DNA from: an uncultured Methanomicrobiales archaeon
GTDB taxonomy: Archaea > Thermoplasmatota > Thermoplasmata > Methanomassiliicoccales > Methanomethylophilaceae
Assembly (NCBI GenBank): GCA_937892275.1
Contig: CALAVG010000370.1
Location: 1 to 12,087, forward strand
Length of the DNA: 12,087 bases
Reading direction: 5' to 3'
Shown: positions 1-7,538 of the stretch, piece by piece
Layout of the letters: the number at the start of each line of letters is the position of its first letter
How positions within the stretch are numbered: the first letter of the stretch is position 1
Position numbers and translations under genes: made by a program
Notes under the pieces: model-generated
What the model was told of the DNA's origin: nothing
The model's database searches: none
Seen by the model: only the letters and a program-made list of their open reading frames with translations

Positions 1-1
1 G

Positions 2-778
2 CACGGCAAGTCGTTCATCCCGCTCATCATGGGCTTCGGGTGCAACGTCCCCGCCATACTGGCCACCAGGTCGGTCCGCTCCAAGAGGGAGAGGACGATA
101 CTGTGCACGATAATCTGCATGGCGGTGCCGTGCTCTGCCCAGCTGGCCACCATCACCGGGGTCACCGGCAGGTACGCCGGGATAGTCTGGGTCGCCGTCA
201 TATTCGCCGTCCTCATCGCGCTGGGGTTCGCCTCCGGGGCGGTGCTGAACAGGAGGCTGAGGCACGAGCCCTCGAACCTCGCGATGGAGCTCCCGGAGCT
301 GCAGGTCCCGAGCGCCAAGAACGTGCTGCTCAAGATGTGGTACCGGACCAGCGACTTCTTCAAGCTGGCCGTCCCCCTTCTGGTGATAGGGAGCATAGCG
401 ATAGAGGTGCTGATGCAGTTCGACCTCCTCCAGCCTCTGGTGGAGCCGATGTCGTGGCTCACCGCAGGGGTCCTCGGCCTGCCGCCTGTCACCATAATAG
501 CCTTCATCGCAGGGGTCCTGAGGAAGGAGATGTCCTATGGGATGCTTGTCATCCTCGCCGCCGCCCAGGGGATAACGGACATAACGCAGTTCATGGACCC
601 GGGGCAGTTCGTGGTGTTCGGGGTCGTGATGTCCGTGTACATGCCCTGTCTGGCCACGATGACGGCGATGGGCAGGGAGCTGGGCCTGAAGGAGGCGGCG
701 GCGGTGTCGCTGACGACCATCTGCGTCGCGGTCGCCATCGGAGGAGTGTTCAACCTCGCGATCGGGAGCTTCGTCTGA
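2..778 (+). CDS. feoB: Ferrous iron transport protein B, C-terminal part (5' end outside window)
   Basis: This is the C-terminal 258 residues of FeoB, the GTP-driven membrane permease for Fe2+; the GTPase domain and first membrane segments lie left of the window. The open frame runs in from the edge at base 2. Visible family motifs are GFGCNVPAILATR (visible residues 11-23), the conserved PCSAQL segment just after it, and YMPCLATMTAMGRELG near the C-terminus; these Cys-containing segments line the FeoB transport core. Several strongly hydrophobic stretches separate them, as expected for the Nramp-like membrane half. The gene ends in TGA and is followed by about 150 bases before the next start. 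Its G+C content and codon choice (mostly G/C-ending) are visibly higher than those of the ABC operon downstream. Placing feoB near an iron-type ABC importer gives the left half a metal-acquisition theme. Identification is secure; completeness cannot be judged. Confidence 0.95.
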   Translation, partial: HGKSFIPLIMGFGCNVPAILATRSVRSKRERTILCTIICMAVPCSAQLATITGVTGRYAGIVWVAVIFAVLIALGFASGAVLNRRLRHEPSNLAMELPELQVPSAKNVLLKMWYRTSDFFKLAVPLLVIGSIAIEVLMQFDLLQPLVEPMSWLTAGVLGLPPVTIIAFIAGVLRKEMSYGMLVILAAAQGITDITQFMDPGQFVVFGVVMSVYMPCLATMTAMGRELGLKEAAAVSLTTICVAVAIGGVFNLAIGSFV

Positions 779-929
779 CCGCTCCTGGCGAGGCTTCATC
801 AGGCGATCACATCCGAATGCCATGTCCTGTCCTCGAATCGGGATGCCGCCGACCAATGTATGGCAGCGCCGGGCCCGTACTCGTTTATCATCTCCTATAC
901 GATTCTCCCTCACGAAAGAGGAGTTCGCC

Positions 930-1370
930 ATGAAGTACAAGCTGATCAACAACGGCCACTTCTTCTGTGAAAGAACGGAATACGAGCCTGGGGAGCCCGT
1001 CACGGTCCTGTTCCTGTGGATGGCGACTGACACGAGCTATGAATTCTTCATCGACGCCGACGACGTGAAGCAGGAATACGTCAACAGCCGTATGGAATTC
1101 CGCTTCACGATGCCATGCCGCGACGTGGCGATGAGCTACGAAAGCCGGAGCTCCATGATGATGGGCCCAGGCGCGTTTCCGGGATTCCCGGGCATGGGGG
1201 CGCCTGCCGGAAAGGAGCGCCACGATGATGCCGAATCCTCGGACGGGGCCCCGCTTTCGGAGGGGGAATGGGTATGCGAGTGCTGCGGGGACAGGAACAA
1301 GGGGAGGTTCTGCTCAGAGTGCGGAAGCCCCAGGCCGAAACGAGGGCGGGCCATTCGACGCTGTAAATAA
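930..1370 (+). CDS. Small protein with C-terminal zinc ribbon, function unknown
   Basis: A 146-residue protein of unknown function. I chose the ATG at 930 because AAAGAGGAG precedes it at ribosome-site distance and a T-rich TATA-like stretch (GTTTATCAT, about 880-888) lies upstream; a longer frame from 822 has no such support. Residues 1-75 form a compact beta-rich domain with the pattern pGEpVT...ATDTsYeFFiDaDDVKqeY...FTMPcrDVamSYesRsSM. From memory, similar domains occur in small proteins of gut Firmicutes, but this was not searched. A Gly/Pro/Met-rich and then acidic linker (76-112) leads to a treble-Cys-pair-like zinc ribbon with C116/C119 and C128/C131 (WVCECCG...FCSECGSPRP). The tail is basic (PKRGRAIRRCK). 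There is no signal peptide or membrane segment, so it is probably cytoplasmic. It may be a recruitment or scaffold protein, which is inference only. Confidence 0.8.
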   Translation: MKYKLINNGHFFCERTEYEPGEPVTVLFLWMATDTSYEFFIDADDVKQEYVNSRMEFRFTMPCRDVAMSYESRSSMMMGPGAFPGFPGMGAPAGKERHDDAESSDGAPLSEGEWVCECCGDRNKGRFCSECGSPRPKRGRAIRRCK

Positions 1371-1465
1371 TTTGTAAAAATCTACGAATCGGGCCAAGGA
1401 ACCATAACGGCTGCTATAATCAAAAGTATTTGAATAGTATTTAAACACCATTTATATGAGAGGAA

Positions 1466-1542
1466 TGGAGCCACTTGAGGAATTCGAATCCCCGACCTGC
1501 TGATTACAAGTCAGCCGCACTACCGGGCTATGCAAAGGCGGC
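1466..1542 (-). tRNA. tRNA-Thr (anticodon TGT), with encoded CCA
   Basis: Read on the minus strand, the sequence folds as a cloverleaf. It has a 7-bp acceptor stem (one C-A mismatch at position 6, one G-T), a 3-bp D stem, anticodon stem GCTGA/TCAGC with loop CTTGTAA (anticodon TGT at 1506-1508), a 5-base variable loop, and T stem GGGGA/TCCTC with loop TTCGAAT. The discriminator is U73, which fits archaeal tRNA-Thr. CCA follows at 1466-1468. There is no intron. The acceptor mismatch is slightly unusual and worth checking with a tRNA covariance model. Confidence 0.93.
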
Positions 1543-1570
1543 AGGTAGTAAGGCATGGTATAAGCCACTC

Positions 1571-1580
1571 ATTTATATGC
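1571..1580 (-). promoter_or_regulatory. TATA box for tRNA-Thr
   Basis: On the minus strand this reads GCATATAAAT, a good archaeal TATA box. Its centre is about 33 bases upstream of the tRNA 5' end at 1542, so transcription would start a few bases before the mature tRNA. Confidence 0.6.
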
Positions 1581-1665
1581 GTTTCCACTGGATAGTGTCC
1601 ATAGGCATCTCTCTGGGTCCGTCCAATTCTAAAGGATGGTATAATTTCTCCTAACTTTTCGGTAT

Positions 1666-1676
1666 CATTAAATATC
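1666..1676 (+). promoter_or_regulatory. Probable TATA box of the ABC importer operon
   Basis: CATTAAATATC lies about 40-50 bases before the candidate GTG starts of the substrate-binding protein. A start of transcription near 1698 would leave a very short leader, consistent with the lack of a clear ribosome site. It is the only TATA-like stretch well placed for this operon, and no metal-regulator operator is obvious beside it. Confidence 0.4.
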
Positions 1677-1710
1677 GACAGACCCAGTATTGTTCGGGTT
1701 ATACATCCAA

Positions 1711-3213
1711 GTGGAATCTGTGGATAGGAAAGCAGCTGTCGTTTTAGCGTTGGTCGTAGTCATTATAGCGACAGCGGTGTACATATCGTTTGACGGTGAG
1801 AGTCACGAGAAAAGTAACAAGGATTATCTCGCAGATTCACTGAACGCGATGTACAAGGATGGGGATCAGGGATACCCCGCACGTCTGCTTATCCTGGGCA
1901 ACGCCGACCTTGACGATGATCTTGGCGAGGACGATCTTGAGATTGTCAAACATATCGCCGGATTGGAGGAATACGATTATGTCGCCAACTTCATGTGCGA
2001 CGCCAATTACGACGGACTCATCGATTCCGATGATGTCGAGCTTCTGGAGAGAATGATCGCCAAGGATGCCGACGGTCAATACAGCTACAACGACGTGGCC
2101 TACTATGTGGACTGCGATTTCGTGGTATCCAAATACCATATGGACTGGCCGCTCCACACTTCTAACATTCTCACACAGACCCTCCAGATGCTTATGATCC
2201 TGGACATCGATTCCATCATAGCATTGGACGACAGGTGCGCCAACTCGGATGTGAGCAGATCCCCCGACAACGGAACCTATTGGAAGGAGTTCGCGGGAGC
2301 GCTCGACTACAGCGATCTCGGCAGCACCGGATCCTACAGGCAGATCAGCGCGGAACAGTACCTGCAGGTCGCCAAGGAGTACGGAGACGGTTATCTCACG
2401 GCAGTGATGAACTCTAGGTACGCAAGGAACACGGCATATCTGGAGAAGCAACTCGACAACAGCACTGTCCAGCTGATCCGTATACAGTCCTGGGAGAGGG
2501 GAGCTGTCTGCAACGGTATGCTCACCCTCGGTTATCTGTTCCACAAATACGACAGGGCGGCCGACTGGGTGGAATGGCATGACAGTTACTACAACGCGAT
2601 CATGGACAAGGTAGCGAAGCTCACCGAAGAGGAGAGGGTCGCCGCCGTGATCGCTGTGCTGAGCGATACCGACAACGTATCGATGGATACGTTCGATATG
2701 CTAGGCATCACTTCTGGAGAATATCAGAGCCTCAAGAAGATGGGTGTCATTGACGTCACCCACGAGTACCTCGAGAGCATCGGAGCACCTGCTACCAGCT
2801 GGTCCGTCTCGGTGAACAAGGAGACTCTTGCGGAGATTTACAGGCTATATCATTTCGATTTCTTCATCGGTACCTTCTCCGGACCGTACAACGTGGGTCC
2901 GATAAACTCCAGCAGACCGACTGCGGATGTCATCTACGATCAGACCAAGGAATATCTGGACAAGTACTGCGGAAAGGATGCGGTGACACTACAGACCTTC
3001 GGATGGATCTACGCCACAGGGCCCCACGAGCTTGCATACATAGCAGGTCTCGCCAACACGCTCTACGGATGGACGGAGTTCGATGTGAAGAAGATCGTCA
3101 ACGAGAGTCTTGAATGGATGGGCATCTACGACGAGGACGGATCGAGAGGCGAATACTTCTACAATTACGGGGACATAGAGGATTCACTCTACTGGCCCAG
3201 ACTCACGGCGTGA
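1711..3213 (+). CDS. Membrane-anchored ABC substrate-binding protein with dockerin-like N-terminus (iron/corrinoid type)
   Basis: About 500 residues. The start is uncertain: GTG 1711 is used here, GTG 1720 (MDRKAAVV) is nearly as good and TTG 1690 is less likely, because none has a strong ribosome site. Residues 8-27 form one hydrophobic anchor, so the rest should face the outside. Residues 63-85 and 97-116 form a pair of dockerin/EF-hand-like calcium loops (GNADLDDDLGEDDLEIVKHI and CDANYDGLIDSDDVELLERMI). Archaeal iron ABC binding proteins with the same GNA...DADxDGxIDxxD arrangement are known to me from family knowledge. The remainder (about 130-500) lacks a crisp motif but has the layout of class III (TroA/BtuF-like) binding proteins: LMILDIDSIIALDDR, then YSDLGS, then a long helix before the second lobe. 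The role follows largely from the FecCD permease and ATPase immediately downstream. Substrate could be ferric siderophore, haem or cobalamin. Confidence 0.8.
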   Translation: MESVDRKAAVVLALVVVIIATAVYISFDGESHEKSNKDYLADSLNAMYKDGDQGYPARLLILGNADLDDDLGEDDLEIVKHIAGLEEYDYVANFMCDANYDGLIDSDDVELLERMIAKDADGQYSYNDVAYYVDCDFVVSKYHMDWPLHTSNILTQTLQMLMILDIDSIIALDDRCANSDVSRSPDNGTYWKEFAGALDYSDLGSTGSYRQISAEQYLQVAKEYGDGYLTAVMNSRYARNTAYLEKQLDNSTVQLIRIQSWERGAVCNGMLTLGYLFHKYDRAADWVEWHDSYYNAIMDKVAKLTEEERVAAVIAVLSDTDNVSMDTFDMLGITSGEYQSLKKMGVIDVTHEYLESIGAPATSWSVSVNKETLAEIYRLYHFDFFIGTFSGPYNVGPINSSRPTADVIYDQTKEYLDKYCGKDAVTLQTFGWIYATGPHELAYIAGLANTLYGWTEFDVKKIVNESLEWMGIYDEDGSRGEYFYNYGDIEDSLYWPRLTA

Positions 3214-3217
3214 TATC

Positions 3218-3703
3218 ATGGGGGACGAATCACTTGGATCCAAGGGAAGCGCGATACTGATGTGCGTCGTGCTCATCGCAGGTTCCATGGTGATGTTCGC
3301 CCTCTATTACGGTATGTCCACCACGCATCCGGATCCACACGAGGAGGATCAGATGCTTTCCGTCACAGGCACACTTCATGGCGAGGAATGCACAGGGGAT
3401 TGCGCCATAGAGTTCGTCCCTGAGGGCGGGGATTACCGCCTGTATCAGGCGAAGACCACATTGATATCAGCGGGCGGGAGCAAGGACATCCGCTTCGGAA
3501 TAATGTTCGGCAAGGACGACAGGCCTGCCAGTAAAATGTACGAATACAAGGGGACGGAGCAGATAGGCGACGTCCTGACATCGGTATGGACGCATTCGGA
3601 GAACGATACCGATTATACGATCTACACCGGCGACCTCTGCAGGGTACTGCGCTTCGTCGCCGAGAACGACGAATATGTCATAACAGGCAATCTGAAAGGA
3701 TGA
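3218..3703 (+). CDS. Single-pass membrane protein of unknown function in the importer operon
   Basis: A 161-residue protein I do not recognise. Its ATG lies 4 bases after the stop of the binding-protein gene, so the two are almost certainly cotranscribed and translationally linked. Residues 11-33 form one hydrophobic segment (SAILMCVVLIAGSMVMFALYY). The remainder is an acidic, Tyr-rich, probably beta-rich domain that would lie outside the membrane. A close cysteine pair (C58, C62, ECTGDC) and C141 could form a disulfide or bind metal or haem. The second half has a repeated strand pattern (KMYEYKGTEQIG, DYTIYTGDL, DEYVITGNL), like a small lipocalin- or beta-sandwich-type domain, though this is only a visual impression. 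Its position between binding protein and permease suggests an accessory part of the same uptake system. Confidence 0.8.
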   Translation: MGDESLGSKGSAILMCVVLIAGSMVMFALYYGMSTTHPDPHEEDQMLSVTGTLHGEECTGDCAIEFVPEGGDYRLYQAKTTLISAGGSKDIRFGIMFGKDDRPASKMYEYKGTEQIGDVLTSVWTHSENDTDYTIYTGDLCRVLRFVAENDEYVITGNLKG

Positions 3704-3712
3704 GGGGATCGG

Positions 3713-4861
3713 ATGGTCAAGATAAAGTACAGAACCAAGATGGCCAACCTGCGTACCAAGCTACGTCTGTCGGAACAGACATCGAAGGTAGCGAAGGTCG
3801 GAGCGGACGGCAACATTTCCAACCAGGAAATCATCAGACAGTACGGTGCGTACAAGTACGCCAAGTTCATGATGCTGCTGGTGGTCGCGATTCTATGTGC
3901 GATAACGTTCGGCATAGACATCGGTCTTGGAGCGTACAGCCTGAGCTTCGTCGACGTATACAAGGCGATCATAGACAGGATCCTGGATTGGGACCAGGTC
4001 ATGTCCACGGACATGAGCGTCGTGTGGGAATTGAGGATGCCCCGTGTCATCATGGGTCTCCTCGCAGGAATGGGACTGGCGATGGCAGGTGCCGCGATGC
4101 AGAGCATGATGAAGAATCCCCTTGCAGATCCGTACACAACGGGAATATCCTCCGGAGCGGCACTGGGTGCCACCATAGCAATCACACTCGGTGTGACCCT
4201 CATAAGCGGCAGCTTCGGGACTGTCATCAACGCATTCGTCTTCGCACTGCTCCCTGCAGCTTTTATCATTCTCATTTCCGTTTACAAGAAGCCGTCCCCG
4301 GCGATGATCATCCTTTCGGGTATCTCCCTGATGTACATCTTCAACGCGATACAGTCGTATCTCATGCTGGTCGCCGATCCCGATGCAGCGGCAAGTGTGG
4401 TGGCCTGGACCATCGGTTCTCTGAATTCCGCAAGCTGGGAGTCGATACCGTACATCTTCCTTATGACACTGCTCGGAGGAATAGTTCTGATGTACATGGC
4501 GAGGATCCTCAACACGATGAATGCTGGTGATGCCTATTCGAAGAGCATCGGTATCAACGTCAACAGGTCACGTATCATCACGCTTGTTACCGTTTCACTG
4601 GTCGCGGCCGGTATAGTCTCGTTCACCGGAGTCATCGGATTCATCGGACTGGTCGGACCCCATATCGCACGTATCTTCGTCGGATCGGACAACAAGATCC
4701 TGATCCCGGCGGCCGGACTCATGGGTGCGGGATTGATGCTACTGGCGGATTGTGTTGTCCAGCTGGTCCTGCCAACCCTGCCCATAGGAATCATCACATC
4801 GATCATCGGAGGACCTGTGTTCATGATCCTCCTGCTCAGACAGAAGAAGGAGGTGTGGTGA
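3713..4861 (+). CDS. FecCD/BtuC-family ABC transporter permease
   Basis: A 382-residue integral membrane permease of the FecCD family, which carries iron-siderophore, haem or vitamin B12 across the membrane as a homodimer with the ATPase encoded next. Family hallmarks are LRMPRVIMGLLAGMGLAMAG followed by MKNPLADPYTTGISSGAALGA (residues 107-152), and near the end GVIGFIGLVGPHIAR (306-320) and LPIGIITSIIGGPVF (356-370). About ten hydrophobic segments are visible. A GAGGGGAT ribosome site sits 3-9 bases before the ATG. The stop codon shares its last A with the ATG of the ATPase gene. Unusual is a basic, Lys/Arg-rich N-terminal tail of about 50 residues before the first membrane segment; most family members are 330-350 residues and begin close to it. 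Confidence 0.93.
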   Translation: MVKIKYRTKMANLRTKLRLSEQTSKVAKVGADGNISNQEIIRQYGAYKYAKFMMLLVVAILCAITFGIDIGLGAYSLSFVDVYKAIIDRILDWDQVMSTDMSVVWELRMPRVIMGLLAGMGLAMAGAAMQSMMKNPLADPYTTGISSGAALGATIAITLGVTLISGSFGTVINAFVFALLPAAFIILISVYKKPSPAMIILSGISLMYIFNAIQSYLMLVADPDAAASVVAWTIGSLNSASWESIPYIFLMTLLGGIVLMYMARILNTMNAGDAYSKSIGINVNRSRIITLVTVSLVAAGIVSFTGVIGFIGLVGPHIARIFVGSDNKILIPAAGLMGAGLMLLADCVVQLVLPTLPIGIITSIIGGPVFMILLLRQKKEVW

Positions 4862-5712
4862 TGTCGTTGAGGATCGAGGCCCAGGATCTGGGAGTTTCAT
4901 ACGGTGACAATCTCATCTGGGAACACATCAACCTCACCATAGACCAGCCCGGTCTAATAAGCATCCTGGGACCGAACGGTGTTGGTAAATCAACATTCAT
5001 GTATACCATCAACAAGATCCTCGAGCCCACTTCGGGACGTGTCCTGCTGGATGGGAAGGATGTCATGGAGATGACCTTCAAGGACATCGCCAAGAAGGTC
5101 GCATACGTTCCTCAGACGTCCGGAGAGACGTTCGCGATGACCGTCATGGATACTGTTCTGATGGGAAGGTATCCTCATTCCGGATACACCGTGACCCAGG
5201 AGGACCTGGAGATAGCCACGGACAGTCTTCAGAAGATGCACATGGGACAGTTCGCCATGAGGAACTTCAATGAACTTTCAGCCGGACAGCACCAGAGGGT
5301 CATGATCGCGAGAGGCCTCGCCCAGATGCCCGAGCTCCTCATGCTCGACGAGCCCACATCCAACCTGGACATCTATCATCAGCTGTACACCATGAAGCTA
5401 CTGCACGATCTGGCCCATGAGAGGAACATGACCGTCCTCGTCATATGTCACGACCTCAACGTCGCCGCCAAGTTCTCGGATCGTGTGATCATGTTCTGCC
5501 AGGGAAGGGTCCATTCAGACGGACCGGTCGAGGAGGTGCTGAACGCGGAGACCATCAAGGACGTCTACGGCGTGACCTCCGACATCATAGACGTGGACGA
5601 GCACCCGTACGTCATCTACCATTCTGACGACATTGATACGGGTATGGCACCTGCCCAGAGGATAACCAGCATTCCCAAGGACGAGAAGGATCATAACATA
5701 TCGGAAGATTGA
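4861..5712 (+). CDS. ABC transporter ATP-binding protein, FecE/BtuD type
   Basis: A 283-residue ATPase that powers the FecCD permease from the cytoplasmic side. The ATG at 4861 is chosen because GGAGGTG (4848-4854) precedes it and it overlaps the permease stop by one base; an open frame further upstream lies inside the permease gene. Visible motifs are Walker A GPNGVGKST (37-45), Q-loop PQTS (Q85), signature LSAGQ (139-143), Walker B ELLMLDEP (158-165), D-loop SNLD (167-170) and switch histidine H197. The order AYVPQ...TVMDTVLMGRYPH is characteristic of ATPases for iron chelates and cobalamin. A polar tail of about 30 residues (from about 250) ends in acidic residues. It is the last gene of the operon, and a hairpin follows. 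Confidence 0.95.
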   Translation: MSLRIEAQDLGVSYGDNLIWEHINLTIDQPGLISILGPNGVGKSTFMYTINKILEPTSGRVLLDGKDVMEMTFKDIAKKVAYVPQTSGETFAMTVMDTVLMGRYPHSGYTVTQEDLEIATDSLQKMHMGQFAMRNFNELSAGQHQRVMIARGLAQMPELLMLDEPTSNLDIYHQLYTMKLLHDLAHERNMTVLVICHDLNVAAKFSDRVIMFCQGRVHSDGPVEEVLNAETIKDVYGVTSDIIDVDEHPYVIYHSDDIDTGMAPAQRITSIPKDEKDHNISED

Positions 5713-5732
5713 ATTCTCAAGGATAATATGGA

Positions 5733-5766
5733 AGGTACATGCAGCGGACTGTCCGCTGCAGTACCT
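5733..5766. terminator. Long hairpin between convergent genes
   Basis: AGGTAC + GCAGCGGA pairs with TCCGCTGC + GTACCT across a 3-base loop, giving a 6+8 bp stem with a small internal bulge. It fills most of the 67-base gap between the ATPase stop and the stop of the convergent MFS-UspA gene. Being symmetric, it could end transcription from both sides. Only short T runs (TTTT at 5777-5780 on the plus side) follow it. Confidence 0.55.
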
Positions 5767-5779
5767 GTCCAAATTGTTT

Positions 5780-7504
5780 TCAAGCTGCCGTCTTACGGCA
5801 CACGAGCACGGGACAGTACGCCATCCTGACGACCGTCTCAGCCACCGAACCCATCAGGGCCCTGTTGAGGTTGGTACGTCCGAGCGATCCGCACACGACG
5901 AGATCGGCATTCTTGGATTCGTTGATGATCTCCTCCGCAGGGCGTCCGAAGACTACCTTGGTGACGATATCGATACCGTTCTCTTTGGCAAGATCCACCA
6001 CATAGTCCAGAGCGGCCTTGGATGTCTCTACTCCGGCCTCCCTCATCTTATCCGCCACGAAGATACCGTCGCTGATACCTGCGTACCTCTCCACATCCAC
6101 GACGAATATCGCGGTGATGGATGATCTGTTCTTCTTCGCAATGTTTATGGCGTTGTTGACAGCGAATTTGCTGTTCTCCGAACCGTCCGTAGGGACGAGG
6201 ATGTTGGAGTACATGCTGAAGTCAGTGGACATGGGTTTGTCCGCAGCCACCACATTGGTGCTGATGGTGACCGGCTCCCCTTCCCTCTTCTTCCTGTTGA
6301 CCGAGAATCCTCTGACCAGGAGGATGACGAACAGCAGCAGGGATACGATACCGAGCAGTGCGAACACGTTGGTGTATCTGGATCCGAGCGCGACATAGAT
6401 CAGCGGGACCAGTATCCCCGCCAGGAATGTTGATATGTTCAGAGCGACCGCGTATCCTCCCATCACCTTGCCGGATGTCCTGGCGGTCGAGAGCCTGGAG
6501 AGGCCACCGATCACAGTGGGCATGAGCAGACCTAGGCTGCATCCTACCAGGATCATGCTGATGAACAGGACTATGATTATCGCCAGAGAGCTGTCCAGGT
6601 ATTCGGGGACGTACATCAGGATCATTCCGGCGAACATCATGAGGAAAGCGTAGGCATATGCCATGCTCTCGCTCAGCTTCGTGGCGGAACGGCTGTAGAG
6701 CATACTGAATGCGGCCTGGGATATACCCATCACTCCGAGGAGGATTCCGGCCCACAGTCCGACCATATCTGCAAGGTCGTCGGATATCTGGGGGATGTAG
6801 TAGGAGAAGTTCGTAGGCATGGAGAACATGAGGAACATCTCCGCGAACACGGCGATGTAGCAGAACATGATCTTGCGCGACCTGTTGGGTATCTCGGGTT
6901 CTGCAGAGTTCTCCAAAGTGTTCCCATTGACCTGAGGTTCCCTTACTGAGAAGATCGCCATAATGATGATGACGGCACCTATCAGGTAGATGAGGAATGG
7001 GTAGTTCCAACCGACATCAGCCAGACCTCCTCCGATTGTCTCGAGGACAAGTGTTCCGACACCTATGGCCGCGGACTGATAGCCGATGACCTTCACGCGC
7101 TCCATCCCAGTCCAGTACTCTCCGATCAGAGCGGTACTGGTGGAGGATATTCCGGTCAGACCGATACCTAATAGGAAACGGCATACCAGGATCAGTGTGA
7201 AATCGTGAAGGAAGAACGGGAGTACTCCCATGACGGTGAATATGATGAGCGACACGAACAGTGTCCTTGCCTTACCGAAACGGTCGGCCAGATATCCCAT
7301 GAGAAATCCGAATATTGCGACGGACAATGCCGGCAAAGCAATGACCAGGGCGGTCATTGAACCGTCCTCTATGTCGAACTCCTGACCAATGTAGTTCAAT
7401 GCTGGGGCCACGGCCGCGGCACCCATCAATATGACCATGGATGACAACAGGATCGTCATCAAGGTCAGGACGTTCGGTTTGAATGCATCCTCTGAATTGT
7501 GCAT
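5780..7504 (-). CDS. MFS transporter with C-terminal UspA domain
   Basis: A 574-residue fusion. Residues 1 to about 405 form a 12-helix major facilitator. The loop between helices 2 and 3 carries GYLADRFGKARTLF, the classic MFS GxLaDrxGrr motif, and helix 4 begins CRFLLGIGLTG. The topology resembles drug or sugar-phosphate efflux members; no substrate can be named. After a short charged linker, residues 432-574 form a complete UspA domain: NILVPTDGSENS with the nucleotide-contacting Asp at 440, and the full G-2x-G-9x-GS signature (G539, G542, G552-S553) of ATP-binding Usp proteins. The fusion suggests transport controlled by ATP/AMP or stress state. The ATG at 7502-7504 lies about 29 bases from a TATA-like sequence, so the message is probably leaderless. 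An insertion sequence begins 32 bases upstream and has replaced part of the original promoter. The stop is TGA. Confidence 0.93.
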   Translation of the reverse strand: MHNSEDAFKPNVLTLMTILLSSMVILMGAAAVAPALNYIGQEFDIEDGSMTALVIALPALSVAIFGFLMGYLADRFGKARTLFVSLIIFTVMGVLPFFLHDFTLILVCRFLLGIGLTGISSTSTALIGEYWTGMERVKVIGYQSAAIGVGTLVLETIGGGLADVGWNYPFLIYLIGAVIIIMAIFSVREPQVNGNTLENSAEPEIPNRSRKIMFCYIAVFAEMFLMFSMPTNFSYYIPQISDDLADMVGLWAGILLGVMGISQAAFSMLYSRSATKLSESMAYAYAFLMMFAGMILMYVPEYLDSSLAIIIVLFISMILVGCSLGLLMPTVIGGLSRLSTARTSGKVMGGYAVALNISTFLAGILVPLIYVALGSRYTNVFALLGIVSLLLFVILLVRGFSVNRKKREGEPVTISTNVVAADKPMSTDFSMYSNILVPTDGSENSKFAVNNAINIAKKNRSSITAIFVVDVERYAGISDGIFVADKMREAGVETSKAALDYVVDLAKENGIDIVTKVVFGRPAEEIINESKNADLVVCGSLGRTNLNRALMGSVAETVVRMAYCPVLVCRKTAA

Positions 7505-7529
7505 AAATCCGCGCGAAATCCGAGGACCT

Positions 7530-7535
7530 ATTAAA
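7530..7535. repeat. Target-site duplication, left copy (ATTAAA)
   Basis: ATTAAA directly abuts the left inverted repeat and is repeated exactly at 9368-9373 after the right one. Six bases is within the range I recall for IS4/IS1634-type elements. Confidence 0.85.
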
Positions 7536-7538
7536 TAA
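7530..7538 (-). promoter_or_regulatory. TATA box of the MFS-UspA gene, rebuilt by the IS insertion
   Basis: On the minus strand this reads TTATTTAAT, with AGGT following; its centre is about 29 bases before the ATG, right for a leaderless archaeal transcript. Six of these bases are the target-site duplication (7530-7535) and the upstream three belong to the insertion sequence end. Before insertion, the sequence upstream of TTTAATAGGT would have been CGGAT, still visible on the far side of the element. Confidence 0.5.

Noticed and set aside
40..933. Open frame of 297 codons overlapping feoB in another frame
   Set aside because: Rich in Arg, Gly, His and Pro as expected for a shifted frame of a G+C-rich gene; feoB itself has clear family motifs.
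1466..1542. tRNA-Thr considered as an attachment site for an integrated element
   Set aside because: No second copy of its 3' end was seen in the window, and no integrase gene is present.
1837..2580. Minus-strand frame of 247 codons opposite the binding-protein gene
   Set aside because: Antisense shadow of a gene with a coherent operon position; no promoter or ribosome site.
3586..4530. Open frame of 314 codons overlapping the permease gene
   Set aside because: No family motif, biased composition, and it conflicts with the clear FecCD gene; taken as a shadow.
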